DNA from: WHSW01 sp963729075
GTDB taxonomy: Bacteria > Actinomycetota > Thermoleophilia > Solirubrobacterales > 70-9
DNA: 64,000 nt
Assembly (NCBI GenBank): GCA_963729075.1
Contig: CAVSMU010000010.1
Coordinates: 248,001 to 312,000, forward strand
Direction: 5' to 3'
The notes under the pieces are model-generated. The model saw nothing but the letters and a program-made list of their open reading frames with translations, searched no databases and was not told the origin of the DNA. Of the stretch, positions 33,190 to 40,778 are shown in pieces; within the stretch, counting starts at the first letter, position 1, and every line of letters starts with the position of its first letter. A program made the position numbers and the translations under genes.

Positions 33190-34230
33190 ATGGGCCACGC
33201 TTCACCCCACATCCCCCGCGCCCCGGCCCGGACCACAACCGCGGCCCCGTTGCTGGCCGTTGCGGCGCTGGCAGCCTGTGCGGCGTTGGTGCTCGGCGTG
33301 GCCGACTCGGGCGCGCAGTCGATCGACCAGCTCAACTCGAAGATCGCCGGAGCGCGTGAGCAGGCTCAGGCGCTCGGCGCCGAGATCGAAGCCACGTCGG
33401 CCGAGCTCGCCTCGGCTCAGGCGGAGGCGATCGCAGCGGCGCAGCGCGAGGCCCAGCTGAGCGCGGTGCTCGCGCGCGGCGAAGCTCGTGAGGCCCGCCT
33501 CGAGGCGGCGGTCGAGGCCGCCGAGGCCGAGCTGCGGGCTGCGCGAGCCCAGCTCGCGCACTCCCTCGACACGCTCGCCGACCGCCTGGTCGCGATCTAC
33601 CGCGGTGGCATGCCGGACACCACGACCATGCTGCTCGAGGCGGACGGCTTCGACGACCTCGCGACGCGGGCCGAGTACCTGCGCCGGGTCGAGGAGGCGG
33701 ACGCAGCGCTCGTGGCGCGGGTGCGTGCCCTGCGCGAAGCGGTTGCCGAGCAACTCGCCGCGGTCGACGCCGCGGAGCAGCGCGCCGAGGCCTTCAATGA
33801 CCGGGTCGCGGCCGCCCGTGACCAGATCGCGGCTGTGCGGGCGAGCGCCGAAGCGAAAGCGGCGGCGCTGGCGGCGGTCCGCGCTCGCAGGCAGGCGGCC
33901 GTGGACAGCCTGCAGTCGCAGGTCGCCGGCTGGACCTCGGAGGTCGAGCGCCTGGAGCGAATCTCCGCTCGCCAGGCCCAGCAGGAGGTGGGCGACTGGT
34001 TCGGCGACTGGGCGATCCCGGAGTCGATCGTGATGTGCGAGTCGAGCGGCAACTGGGACGCCGTCAATCCGAGCTCCGGAGCCGGCGGCGCGTACCAGAT
34101 CATGCCCTCCACCTGGGGGCTCTACGGGGGCGAAGGCGACCCCGAGGACGCCTCGCCCTCGGCACAATCCGATATCGCCTCGCAGATCTGGGCCGACTCC
34201 GGCGCCGCGGCCTGGGCGTGCGCCGGCTGA
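33190..34230 (+). CDS. Secreted coiled-coil peptidoglycan hydrolase with transglycosylase-like domain
   Basis: 346 aa. Signal peptide (LLAVAALAACAALVLGVADSGAQS), then about 200 residues of Ala/Glu/Arg-rich coiled coil with a central LADRLVAIYRGGMPDTTTMLLEADGFDDLATRAEYL segment as in PcsB/RipA-type regulators. The C-terminal ~75-residue Rpf/transglycosylase-like domain is PESIVMCESSGNWDAVNPSSGAGGAYQIMPSTWGLYGG, with catalytic Glu in CESSGNW. It cleaves or remodels peptidoglycan outside the membrane. No Shine-Dalgarno precedes ATG 33190; translation begins directly behind the c-di-AMP aptamer. Stops one base before the convergent small gene. Confidence 0.88.
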   Translation: MGHASPHIPRAPARTTTAAPLLAVAALAACAALVLGVADSGAQSIDQLNSKIAGAREQAQALGAEIEATSAELASAQAEAIAAAQREAQLSAVLARGEAREARLEAAVEAAEAELRAARAQLAHSLDTLADRLVAIYRGGMPDTTTMLLEADGFDDLATRAEYLRRVEEADAALVARVRALREAVAEQLAAVDAAEQRAEAFNDRVAAARDQIAAVRASAEAKAAALAAVRARRQAAVDSLQSQVAGWTSEVERLERISARQAQQEVGDWFGDWAIPESIVMCESSGNWDAVNPSSGAGGAYQIMPSTWGLYGGEGDPEDASPSAQSDIASQIWADSGAAAWACAG

Positions 34231-34231
34231 G

Positions 34232-34384
34232 TCAGCCCTCGGGCGGCTCGCGCTTTGCGATCAGGTAGATCCCGCCGGCGGCCAGCGCGCCGAAGATGAT
34301 GCCGGCGACCTTGAGCTCGCGGCTGAAGCGCATCCAGATGAGCCCCACCACGAAACGCCCGATCATTTCGTAGACCTTCGCCAT
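34232..34384 (-). CDS. Single-TM small hypothetical protein
   Basis: 50 aa: MAKVYEMIGRFVVGLIWM, then a basic RFSRELK linker, the hydrophobic VAGIIFGALAAGGIYLIA and a short charged end. ATG 34384 sits 7 nt behind TAGGGT, so it is an independent leaderless gene rather than the tail of a longer frame crossing argG. Function unknown. Confidence 0.65.
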   Translation of the reverse strand: MAKVYEMIGRFVVGLIWMRFSRELKVAGIIFGALAAGGIYLIAKREPPEG

Positions 34385-34394
34385 CGGGTCCACC

Positions 34395-35675
34395 CTACCC
34401 GGCGCCGCGACCGCGAACCCTGTGTGCGAGGCGGCTCTGAAGCGTGAACAGCTCGATGAAGCCGGGGCTCGCGTCCTGGCTGAACTCGCCCCCCGACTCA
34501 CCGAAGCCGGCCAGCGCCCGGTCGTAGAGCGCATATGGCGAGGAGCGGCCGACGACCATGGCCGAGCCCTTGTAGAGGCGCACGGTGAGCTCGCCCGTGA
34601 CGTGTTCGTTCGCCGATTCCATGTAGGCGTCGAGGTCACTGCGCAGGGGCTCGTGCCAGAGGCCCGCGTAGCACAGGTAGGCCCACTTGTCCTCGAGCGC
34701 GCGCTTGAAGTTGTTCTGGTGGATCGTCGAGACGAGCTTCTCGAGCTCGCGGTGGGCACCGAGCAGGATCGCGGCCGCCGGCACCTCGTAGATGTCGCGG
34801 ACCTTGAGCCCGACGATTCGGTCTTCAACGTGGTCCACGATCCCGACCCCGTGCCTGGATCCGATCTCGGTCGCGCGGCCGATCAGCTCGACCAGGTCGA
34901 GCCGCTCGCCGGCGAGGCTCACGGGGCGCCCCCGCTCGAAGCCGACGCGCAGCAGTTCGGGCTCGTCCGGCGCGTCCTGCGGTCGGACGACGAGGTTGAA
35001 GACGTCATCGGGCGTCGGCTGATCGAGATCCTCGATCGAGCGGCCCTCGGATGAGCGCCCCCAGAGGTTGTCGTCGATCGAGTAGGGGGCGGCGGAGACG
35101 CCGCCCTTGAGCGGGATCCCGTGCTCGCGGGCGTAGGCGAGCTCCTCCTCGCGGCCGAGCTGCCAGTCACGCACCGGGGCCAGCACCCGCAGCTCGGGGT
35201 CGAGGGTCGCGATCGTGCCCTCGATCCGAACCTGATCATTGCCCTTGCCGGTACACCCGTGGGCGATCGTGTCGCAGCCGCTCGCGCGCGCGTGCTCGAC
35301 CGCGAGCTTTGCGATCAGCGGTCGTGCAAGGGCCGTGAACAGTGGATAGCCCCCACCGTAGAGCGCGTTCGCCTTGATCGCCGGAAGGACGTAGGCGTTA
35401 GCGAACTCCTTGCGCGCGTCCTCGACGATCGTGTCCACCGCCCCGAGATCGCGGGCCTTGCCGACGACGGCCTCCCAGTCCTCGCCGGGCTGTCCCAGGT
35501 CGACGGTCAGCGTGACCACTTCGGCGCCGTACCGCTCCTGGATCCAGTGCAGCATCACCGAGGTGTCGAGACCGCCGGAATAGAGGAGCAGCACGCGCTC
35601 GACCCGCTCGGGATCGGCCTGATAGCCGGCGACCGGCGGTCTGGGAGGCTCGCTCACGGCGCGGAAGTCTCGCAC
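34395..35675 (-). CDS. argG: Argininosuccinate synthase
   Basis: 426 aa. Ligates citrulline and aspartate with ATP. N-terminal pyrophosphatase loop VLLLYSGGLDTSVMLHWI; LTVDLGQPGEDWE; AHGCTGKGNDQVRIE; PVRDWQLGREEELAYA; GVSAAPYSIDDNLWGRSSEGR; and GIGIVDH-like GVGIVDHVEDRIVGLKVRDIYEVPAA. The first ~20 residues are extra; GTG 35675 or the GTG at VSEPPRPP could be the start. It lies apart from the argC-argJ-argB-argD cluster. No argH or argF/argH operon partner is visible in the window. Confidence 0.96.
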   Translation of the reverse strand: MRDFRAVSEPPRPPVAGYQADPERVERVLLLYSGGLDTSVMLHWIQERYGAEVVTLTVDLGQPGEDWEAVVGKARDLGAVDTIVEDARKEFANAYVLPAIKANALYGGGYPLFTALARPLIAKLAVEHARASGCDTIAHGCTGKGNDQVRIEGTIATLDPELRVLAPVRDWQLGREEELAYAREHGIPLKGGVSAAPYSIDDNLWGRSSEGRSIEDLDQPTPDDVFNLVVRPQDAPDEPELLRVGFERGRPVSLAGERLDLVELIGRATEIGSRHGVGIVDHVEDRIVGLKVRDIYEVPAAAILLGAHRELEKLVSTIHQNNFKRALEDKWAYLCYAGLWHEPLRSDLDAYMESANEHVTGELTVRLYKGSAMVVGRSSPYALYDRALAGFGESGGEFSQDASPGFIELFTLQSRLAHRVRGRGAG

Positions 35676-35736
35676 GCTCGCCGCCCCGCAGCGGCGTCAC
35701 CGGCCGATCGTGGATGATGCCCGCAGTGCGCCGGCG

Positions 35737-36150
35737 CTAGGGAGCGGGGGTGCCGCCGCTGTCCTGGGTGACCGTGCCGAGATCGGTGACGGTGGTCTCC
35801 GGCTCGCTGGTGGTGGTCGTCTCCGGCTCGGTGGTCGTGGACGTCTCCGGCTCGGTGGTCGTGGTCGTGGGCTCCGAGGTGGTGGTCGTCGTCGTCGGCG
35901 CTTCCGTCGTGGTCGTCGGCGCGGTCGTGGTCGAGGAGGCCGCCGTGGTCGTCTCGTCGCCGTCACTGTCCGCGGCGACCACGGCAAGCGCGACGCCGAG
36001 ACCGATGACCGCGGCCACCAGGACCGCGATCAGGGCCTTCATCGGGCCGCTCATGCCGCCGTCGTCGGGAGGCTGTGCTCCCGGGGGCACGCCGCCGGGC
36101 GGCTGCCCGGGCGGCGGCACGTCCATGCGGCGGGTCGGATCCTCGTGCAT
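35737..36150 (-). CDS. Membrane-anchored Thr-rich low-complexity protein
   Basis: 137 aa. Pro/Gly-rich cytosolic N terminus (DVPPPGQPPGGVPPGAQPPDD), one membrane segment (ALIAVLVAAVIGLGVALAVVAA), then an extracytoplasmic tail of TTTT and (T/S)EPE repeats ending DLGTVTQDSGGTPAP. The tail is a likely O-glycosylated or extended cell-wall stalk. ATG 36150 is 9 nt after TAGACT. Homology cannot be judged because of composition. Confidence 0.65.
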   Translation of the reverse strand: MHEDPTRRMDVPPPGQPPGGVPPGAQPPDDGGMSGPMKALIAVLVAAVIGLGVALAVVAADSDGDETTTAASSTTTAPTTTTEAPTTTTTTSEPTTTTTEPETSTTTEPETTTTSEPETTVTDLGTVTQDSGGTPAP

Positions 36151-36290
36151 GCGGCGGCGAGTCTAGGGCCCGGATCGGTCAGGTCGGCACGGTTCGGCGG
36201 GCACTTCGTGCGGCGGAGTGGCCCAGCGGGTCAATAAGGGGGTGGGCCCGTGAACTGCGTGGTTTTGCGCCCGACAGGTGGGCGTAGATC

Positions 36291-36440
36291 GACACAGTTC
36301 AGAGCGGCGCGCCGGGCACGGCCTCACCCCTCTTGGGAAATGGCGCGTTAGTCGCCCCATGGACGACTAAAGCGCCAAGTGCCGGGGGCCACAGTTCAGA
36401 GCGGCGCCGCCGCGGCGGCGGGGCCCGCGACGTACTCACC
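36291..36440. repeat. Direct-repeat pair and palindrome in the 36151-36480 gap
   Basis: The 330-bp gap after argD has no convincing gene. CACAGTTCAGAGCGGCG occurs at about 36294 and again at about 36391, each followed 10-30 nt later by a CTCACCCC(T/C) block, giving two diverged ~45-bp direct repeats about 97 bp apart. Between them is the palindrome GGCGCGTTAGTCG / CGACTAAAGCGCC (36342-36376; 12 of 13 paired, 9-nt loop), which on the minus strand could terminate the arg operon. Confidence 0.5.
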
Positions 36441-36480
36441 CCCTTACTGACTCAGAGCACCGCCCCGTCCAGGGCCACTG

Positions 36481-37665
36481 CTACCCCAGCGCGCCGGCGA
36501 GCCGCTCGAGCGCCTCGTCGATCTCGGCCTCGCCGATCACCAGCGGCGGCAGGAAGCGCAGCATGCGCTCGCCGGGCGCGTTGAGCACCAACCCCTGCTC
36601 GAGCGCCCGCGCCGCCACCTCACTCGCGTCGACGCCCTCGGCCAGGGTCACGCCCACCATCAGCCCGCGCCCGCGGACCTCGGCCACGGCGCCGAGCTCC
36701 GCGAGCCCCGACCGCAGGCGATCGCCGAGCGCACTCACTCGCCCGAGCAGCTGCGGGTCGTCGAGCAGATCGAGGGTGGCGAGCGCGGCCGCGGCGGCAA
36801 CGGGGCCGCCCGCGAAGGTCGAGCCGTGATCGCCGAGCGTCAGCCCGTCTCCCAGGTGCGCCGAGATGATCGCCGCGCCCACCGGCAGACCGCCACCCAG
36901 CGCCTTCGCCGCGGTCAGGACGTCGGGCCGAGTCGGGAGCTGCTCGTAGGCCCACAGGGTCCCGGTCCGCCCCATCCCGCACTGGACCTCGTCGAAGACG
37001 AGCAGCGCACCGGTCGCGTCGCAGGCCGCGCGCGCGGCGACGAGCACCTCGTCGGCGATCGGGAAGACGCCGGCCTCGCCCTGGACGGGCTCGATCATCA
37101 CCGCCGCCGTGCGCTCGTTCACCGCCGCCCGCAGCGCCTCGGGATCGTCCCGCGGTGCCGAGACGAAGCCGCGGGGCAGCGGGCCGAACAGATCCTCCCG
37201 GGCGAGCTTTGGCGTCGCCGCGAGCGCGGCCAGCGTACGGCCGTGGAAGGCGCCGTCGAGGCTGACGATCTCGGGCTCGGCGATGCCGCGCTCATGGGCG
37301 CGCTTGCGGACGAGCTTGATCGCGCACTCACTCGCCTCGGTGCCGGTGTTCGCGAGAAAGACGCGGCCGCCGAGGCTCGACTCCGCGAGCCGCTCGCAGA
37401 GCCGCATCGCCGGCTCGGAGTAGTAAAGGTTGGAGGTCCCCGCGAGCGTTCCGGCCTGCGCGGCGATCGCGGCGACGATCCGCGGGTGGCAGTGGCCGAG
37501 GTTGTGGACCGAGAGCCCGGCGAAGAAGTCGAGGTACTCGCGCCCCTCGGCATCCCAGAGCCGCGCGCCCTCGCCACGCACGAACTCGACCGGCGCCCGC
37601 GCATAGGTCGGCATCGCGTAGCGCCGCTCCAGCTCCTGGAGTTCCTCGACGCTCACGCGGGACAC
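36481..37665 (-). CDS. argD: Acetylornithine aminotransferase
   Basis: 394 aa class III PLP aminotransferase. GGRVFLANTGTEASECAIKL; AFHGRTLAALAAT; MIEPVQGEAGVFP; LLVFDEVQCGMGRTGTLWAYE; PLP Lys in LTAAKALGGGLPVGA; STFAGGPVAAAAALATL. It produces N-acetylornithine and may also serve lysine synthesis. It opens with GTG 37665 (or GTG 37656), 13 nt after the argB stop; last gene of the minus-strand arg cluster. Confidence 0.95.
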   Translation of the reverse strand: MSRVSVEELQELERRYAMPTYARAPVEFVRGEGARLWDAEGREYLDFFAGLSVHNLGHCHPRIVAAIAAQAGTLAGTSNLYYSEPAMRLCERLAESSLGGRVFLANTGTEASECAIKLVRKRAHERGIAEPEIVSLDGAFHGRTLAALAATPKLAREDLFGPLPRGFVSAPRDDPEALRAAVNERTAAVMIEPVQGEAGVFPIADEVLVAARAACDATGALLVFDEVQCGMGRTGTLWAYEQLPTRPDVLTAAKALGGGLPVGAAIISAHLGDGLTLGDHGSTFAGGPVAAAAALATLDLLDDPQLLGRVSALGDRLRSGLAELGAVAEVRGRGLMVGVTLAEGVDASEVAARALEQGLVLNAPGERMLRFLPPLVIGEAEIDEALERLAGALG

Positions 37666-37678
37666 CGACCGGCCGCAT

Positions 37679-38524
37679 TCACGGGGTCACCATCGTGCCT
37701 ATGCCCGCATCCGTGAATAGCTCCAGGAGCAGCGCGTGCGGGCGGCGCCCGTCGATGATGTGGGCGGAGCCCGCGCCGCCGCGGATCGCCGCCGCGCACG
37801 CCTCGAGCTTCGGACGCATGCCGCCGGCGACCGAGTCGAGCGCCGTATCGATCTCCTTGACCGTCACGCGAGAGCGCAGCGATTCCTCGTCGGCCGGGTC
37901 GGCGAGCCAGCCGCGCACGTCTGTGAGGAAGATCGCCTTGTGGGCGGCGAGGGCCGCCGCGACCCGCCCGGCCGCGGTATCGGCGTTGACGTTGTAGGAG
38001 CGGCCCTCCCGATCGACGCCCGCCGATGCGATCACCGGGATGTAGTCGGCGGCGATGTGGTTGAGCACTTCGACGTCGACCTGCTCGATCTCGCCGACGA
38101 AGCCGACCTCGTCGGTCTTCGGGTGCGGCGCGATGCCGAACAGCGCCCCGTCCTCGCCCGAGAGGCCTACCGCCGGCTGGCCGTGGCGGTTGAGCCGGGC
38201 GACGATGTCGGCGTTGACCTTGCCGAGCAGGACCATCTTCGCGATCTCCACGGTCTCTTCGTCGGAGACGCGCATGCCCTCGACGAAGCGCACCTCGAGG
38301 CCGAGCCGCTCCATGTAGCGGGTGATGTCGGGACCGCCGCCGTGGACGATGACGGGGTTGAGCCCGACGTACTTGAGCAGGACGACGTCGGTGGCGAACT
38401 CGTCGCGCAGGTCCTCCTCCCGCATCGCCGCGCCGCCGTACTTGATGACCACGGTGCGTCCGTGGAACTGCCGGATGTACGGCAGCGCTTCGAGGAGCGT
38501 CTCGACGTTGGCGGTGCCGGTCAC
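37679..38524 (-). CDS. argB: Acetylglutamate kinase
   Basis: 281 aa amino-acid kinase fold. VVIKYGGAAM with ATP-binding Lys; VIVHGGGPDITRYMERLGLEVRFVEGMRVSDEETVEI; VGLSGEDGALF; YNVNADTAAGRVAAAL; LTDVRGWL; VAGGMRPKLEACAAAIRGG. The EGMRVSD segment and N-terminal helix are those of arginine-inhibited enzymes. GTG 38524 overlaps the argJ stop (GTGA), implying coupling. Confidence 0.96.
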   Translation of the reverse strand: MTGTANVETLLEALPYIRQFHGRTVVIKYGGAAMREEDLRDEFATDVVLLKYVGLNPVIVHGGGPDITRYMERLGLEVRFVEGMRVSDEETVEIAKMVLLGKVNADIVARLNRHGQPAVGLSGEDGALFGIAPHPKTDEVGFVGEIEQVDVEVLNHIAADYIPVIASAGVDREGRSYNVNADTAAGRVAAALAAHKAIFLTDVRGWLADPADEESLRSRVTVKEIDTALDSVAGGMRPKLEACAAAIRGGAGSAHIIDGRRPHALLLELFTDAGIGTMVTP

Positions 38525-39642
38525 GTGCGGTACTCGGCGTTGACGCGGATGTACTCGTGACCGAGGTCGGAGAAGAAGACGTGTGCCTGCGCCTTCCCGC
38601 GGCCGAGCGCGATCGCGATCTCCGCGTCGGGCTCCTCGCCCGCGAGCTCAGCCGCGTCGATCGCGCCCTCGACGAGCCCGTCGAGGCGCTCCCCGGCGAG
38701 CGCCATCCCCGCGGCCTGGGCGATGCGACCCCAGTTCGGGTCGCGTCCGTAGAGCGCGGTCTTGACCAGCGGCGAGTTCGCGATCGCCCGCGCGACGCGC
38801 TCCGCCTCGTCCTCGGTGGCCGCCTCGCGCACCTCGATCCTGCCGACCCTGGTCGCGCCCTCGCCGTCGGCCACCATCTCGAGGGCGAGCTGCAGCAGCA
38901 CCGCGTCGAGCAGGCCCGGCGGCGGCGCGACCCCGGCCTCGCCCGTCGCCTGCAGCAGCACCGTGTCGTTGGTGCTCATCTGCCCGTCGACGGTGATCCG
39001 CTCGAACGAGCCGGCGACCGCGGCGCGCAGCGCGGCGTCGGGGTCGTCGATCAGCGCGTCGGTCTGCACGAAGCAGAGCATCGTCGCGAACCCGGGCTCG
39101 ATCATGCCCGCGCCCTTCGCCTGTGCCGACACGGTCACCCCACCCGCCTTCACGGTGCACGACTTCGGGCCCTTGTCCGTCGTCATGATCGCCCTGGTGA
39201 ACTCGCGCGCTCCCCGGGGCGAGAGCGCGGCGGCGGCCTCGTCGATGCCCGGGAGCACGAGCTCGGTCGGCAGCGGCACGCCGATCATGCCGGTCTCGGC
39301 GACCGCCACAGAGGCCGGCGCGACCCCGAGCGCCGCGGCGGCACCGTCGCGCATCGCGAGCGCGTCGCGATATCCGGGCTCGCCGGTCGCCGCGTTGGCG
39401 TTGCCCGAGTTGACCACCGCCGCCCGGATCGCTCCCAGGTCGCATTCCCGCCGGCAGACGCAAACCGGCGCTGCGGCGAGCGCGTTGGAGGTCAGGAGCA
39501 GCGCCGAGATCACGTCGGCGGCGTCGCATGCCACGATGCCGACGTCTGGCTCCCCGCCCTCCTTCAGCCCACACGCCACCCCGGCCGCCCTGAACCCGGG
39601 CGCGAGCGCGGCGGGGTCGAGCTCCTCGACCCCGTCCGGCAC
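38521..39642 (-). CDS. argJ: Bifunctional ornithine acetyltransferase/N-acetylglutamate synthase
   Basis: 373 aa from GTG 39642. ArgJ recycles the acetyl group from acetylornithine to glutamate. Visible: PGFRAAGVACGLKEGG; VVNSGNANAATGEPG; TGMIGVPLP; IMTTDKGPKSC; the autoproteolysis site FATMLCFVQTD, whose Thr in ATML becomes the nucleophile of the beta chain; and SPLVKTALYGRDPNWGRI. An alternative TTG 39705 would overlap the argC stop (TTGA) but reads through a 4x7-bp repeat; the family N terminus fits GTG 39642. Its stop overlaps argB. Confidence 0.93.
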   Translation of the reverse strand: MPDGVEELDPAALAPGFRAAGVACGLKEGGEPDVGIVACDAADVISALLLTSNALAAAPVCVCRRECDLGAIRAAVVNSGNANAATGEPGYRDALAMRDGAAAALGVAPASVAVAETGMIGVPLPTELVLPGIDEAAAALSPRGAREFTRAIMTTDKGPKSCTVKAGGVTVSAQAKGAGMIEPGFATMLCFVQTDALIDDPDAALRAAVAGSFERITVDGQMSTNDTVLLQATGEAGVAPPPGLLDAVLLQLALEMVADGEGATRVGRIEVREAATEDEAERVARAIANSPLVKTALYGRDPNWGRIAQAAGMALAGERLDGLVEGAIDAAELAGEEPDAEIAIALGRGKAQAHVFFSDLGHEYIRVNAEYRT

Positions 39643-39674
39643 GCGTACCCAACGCGAGCGAAAGAACCCGGTCT

Positions 39675-39702
39675 GCGGCCTGCGACCTGTGACCTGCGAC
39701 CT
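39675..39702 (-). repeat. Four tandem 7-bp repeats at the argC-argJ junction
   Basis: On the minus strand AGGTCGC, AGGTCAC, AGGTCGC, AGGCCGC follow each other without gaps, starting at the argC stop. Because the unit is not a multiple of three, copy-number change would shift any reading frame that crosses it. Confidence 0.7.
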
Positions 39703-40778
39703 CAAAGCAGCCCCTCCGTCTCCTCGAACCCCAGCATGAGATTGAGGTTCTGCACCGCCTGGCCCGAGGCGCCCTTCCAGAGATTGTCGATCGCGGCGAA
39801 GACCGCCACCCGGCGCGGTCCGAGCGCCGTCGCGTGGATCCGGCACAGGTTCGTGTCGCGGACCTCGCGCACTCCGGGCGCCGTGTCGACCACCTCGACG
39901 AAGGGCTCATCTGCGTACCGCGCGGCGTAGAGCTCAGTGAGCGCCGCGGCGTCGAGCGGCTCGGCGAGGTCGACGTAGCAGCTCGCCAGCAGGCCCTGGT
40001 CGAGCGGCAGCAGGTGGGGGACGAACGTGACCCGGCCCGCCCATGACCCCGCCGCCCCCGGACGAATCCGGCCTTCGGCCGGATCACCGGTCGCTGACGC
40101 TCCCTGGGAGGAGGCGGCGGGTGTTATTCGTTGCAGGCCCTGCTCGATCTCGGGCTGGTGCCGGTGGCCCTCGACGGCGTACGGGGCCATGTTCTCCGTG
40201 AGGTTGACGAACGAGGCCCGCTCGCCCGCGCCACGGCCGGCCCCGGAGACCCCGGACTTCGCGTCGATCACCACCGACTCGATCCCGCCGCGCTCCGCGA
40301 GCGGCGCCAGCGCCAGTAGCGCGGCGGTCGGGTAGCAGCCCGGGTTGGCGACCAGGTCGGCGTCGCGGATGTTGTCGCGCTCGAGCTCCGTGAGCCCGTA
40401 GACCGCGCTCACCAGCAGGTCGGGGTCGCCGTGGTCGCCGTACCACTTCTGGTAGATCGGGATGTCCTGGAGCCGGAAGTCCGCCGAGAGGTCGACGACC
40501 GGGATGCCGAGCCCCCGCATGCCGGCGACGACCGAGACCGAGGCGCCGGACGGGTACGCGACAATCGCGGCGTCGACGTCCTCGAGCTTGTCGAGGTCGA
40601 GCTCCGTGAGCTCGACCGGGACCCGGTAGCGGGGATGGAGCCGGTCGAGCCTGGTGCCGGCCTCGGACCGCGAGGTCGCCGCGTAGAGATCGAGGCGCGG
40701 ATGGTCGTAGACGAGTTGCGCCGCCAGCGCTCCCGCGTAGCCGGAAGCCCCGGCGACGATCACCCTGGCGTCACTCAC
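39702..40778 (-). CDS. argC: N-acetyl-gamma-glutamyl-phosphate reductase with an unusual insertion
   Basis: 358 aa. NADP-binding VIVAGASGYAGALAAQLVYDHP; active-site Cys in NPGCYPTAALLAL; SGVSGAGRGAGE; PYAVEGHRHQPEI with catalytic His; FVPHLLPLDQGLLASCYVDL; and the C-terminal NLWKGASGQAVQNLNLMLG. Between EIEQGLQ and RVTFVPHL there are about 27 extra residues (ITPAASSQGASATGDPAEGR and on), encoded by DNA with an 8-bp palindrome, that family members lack. They sit in a loop position and the frame is intact, so the enzyme may still work. GTG 40778 overlaps the end of pheT by about 8 nt. First gene of argC-J-B-D. Confidence 0.94.
   Translation of the reverse strand: MSDARVIVAGASGYAGALAAQLVYDHPRLDLYAATSRSEAGTRLDRLHPRYRVPVELTELDLDKLEDVDAAIVAYPSGASVSVVAGMRGLGIPVVDLSADFRLQDIPIYQKWYGDHGDPDLLVSAVYGLTELERDNIRDADLVANPGCYPTAALLALAPLAERGGIESVVIDAKSGVSGAGRGAGERASFVNLTENMAPYAVEGHRHQPEIEQGLQRITPAASSQGASATGDPAEGRIRPGAAGSWAGRVTFVPHLLPLDQGLLASCYVDLAEPLDAAALTELYAARYADEPFVEVVDTAPGVREVRDTNLCRIHATALGPRRVAVFAAIDNLWKGASGQAVQNLNLMLGFEETEGLL
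40036..40126. repeat. In-frame palindrome-bearing insertion inside argC
   Basis: About 90 bp with no counterpart in other argC genes. Its core is ATCCGGCC-TTC-GGCCGGAT (40066-40084), an 8-bp hairpin of the REP/palindromic-insertion kind. Boundaries are approximate; no second copy was seen in the window. Confidence 0.5.

Noticed and set aside
34385..34828. Longer minus-strand frame that would extend the 50-aa small membrane protein
   Set aside because: The extra part lies out of frame inside argG and is Ser/Arg-rich; ATG 34384 has a leaderless promoter box.
35790..35960. Short tandem repeats (GGTCGT/GGTCTC-like) as a satellite or regulatory repeat
   Set aside because: They are explained by the Thr/Glu/Pro-rich coding sequence of the membrane-anchored protein.
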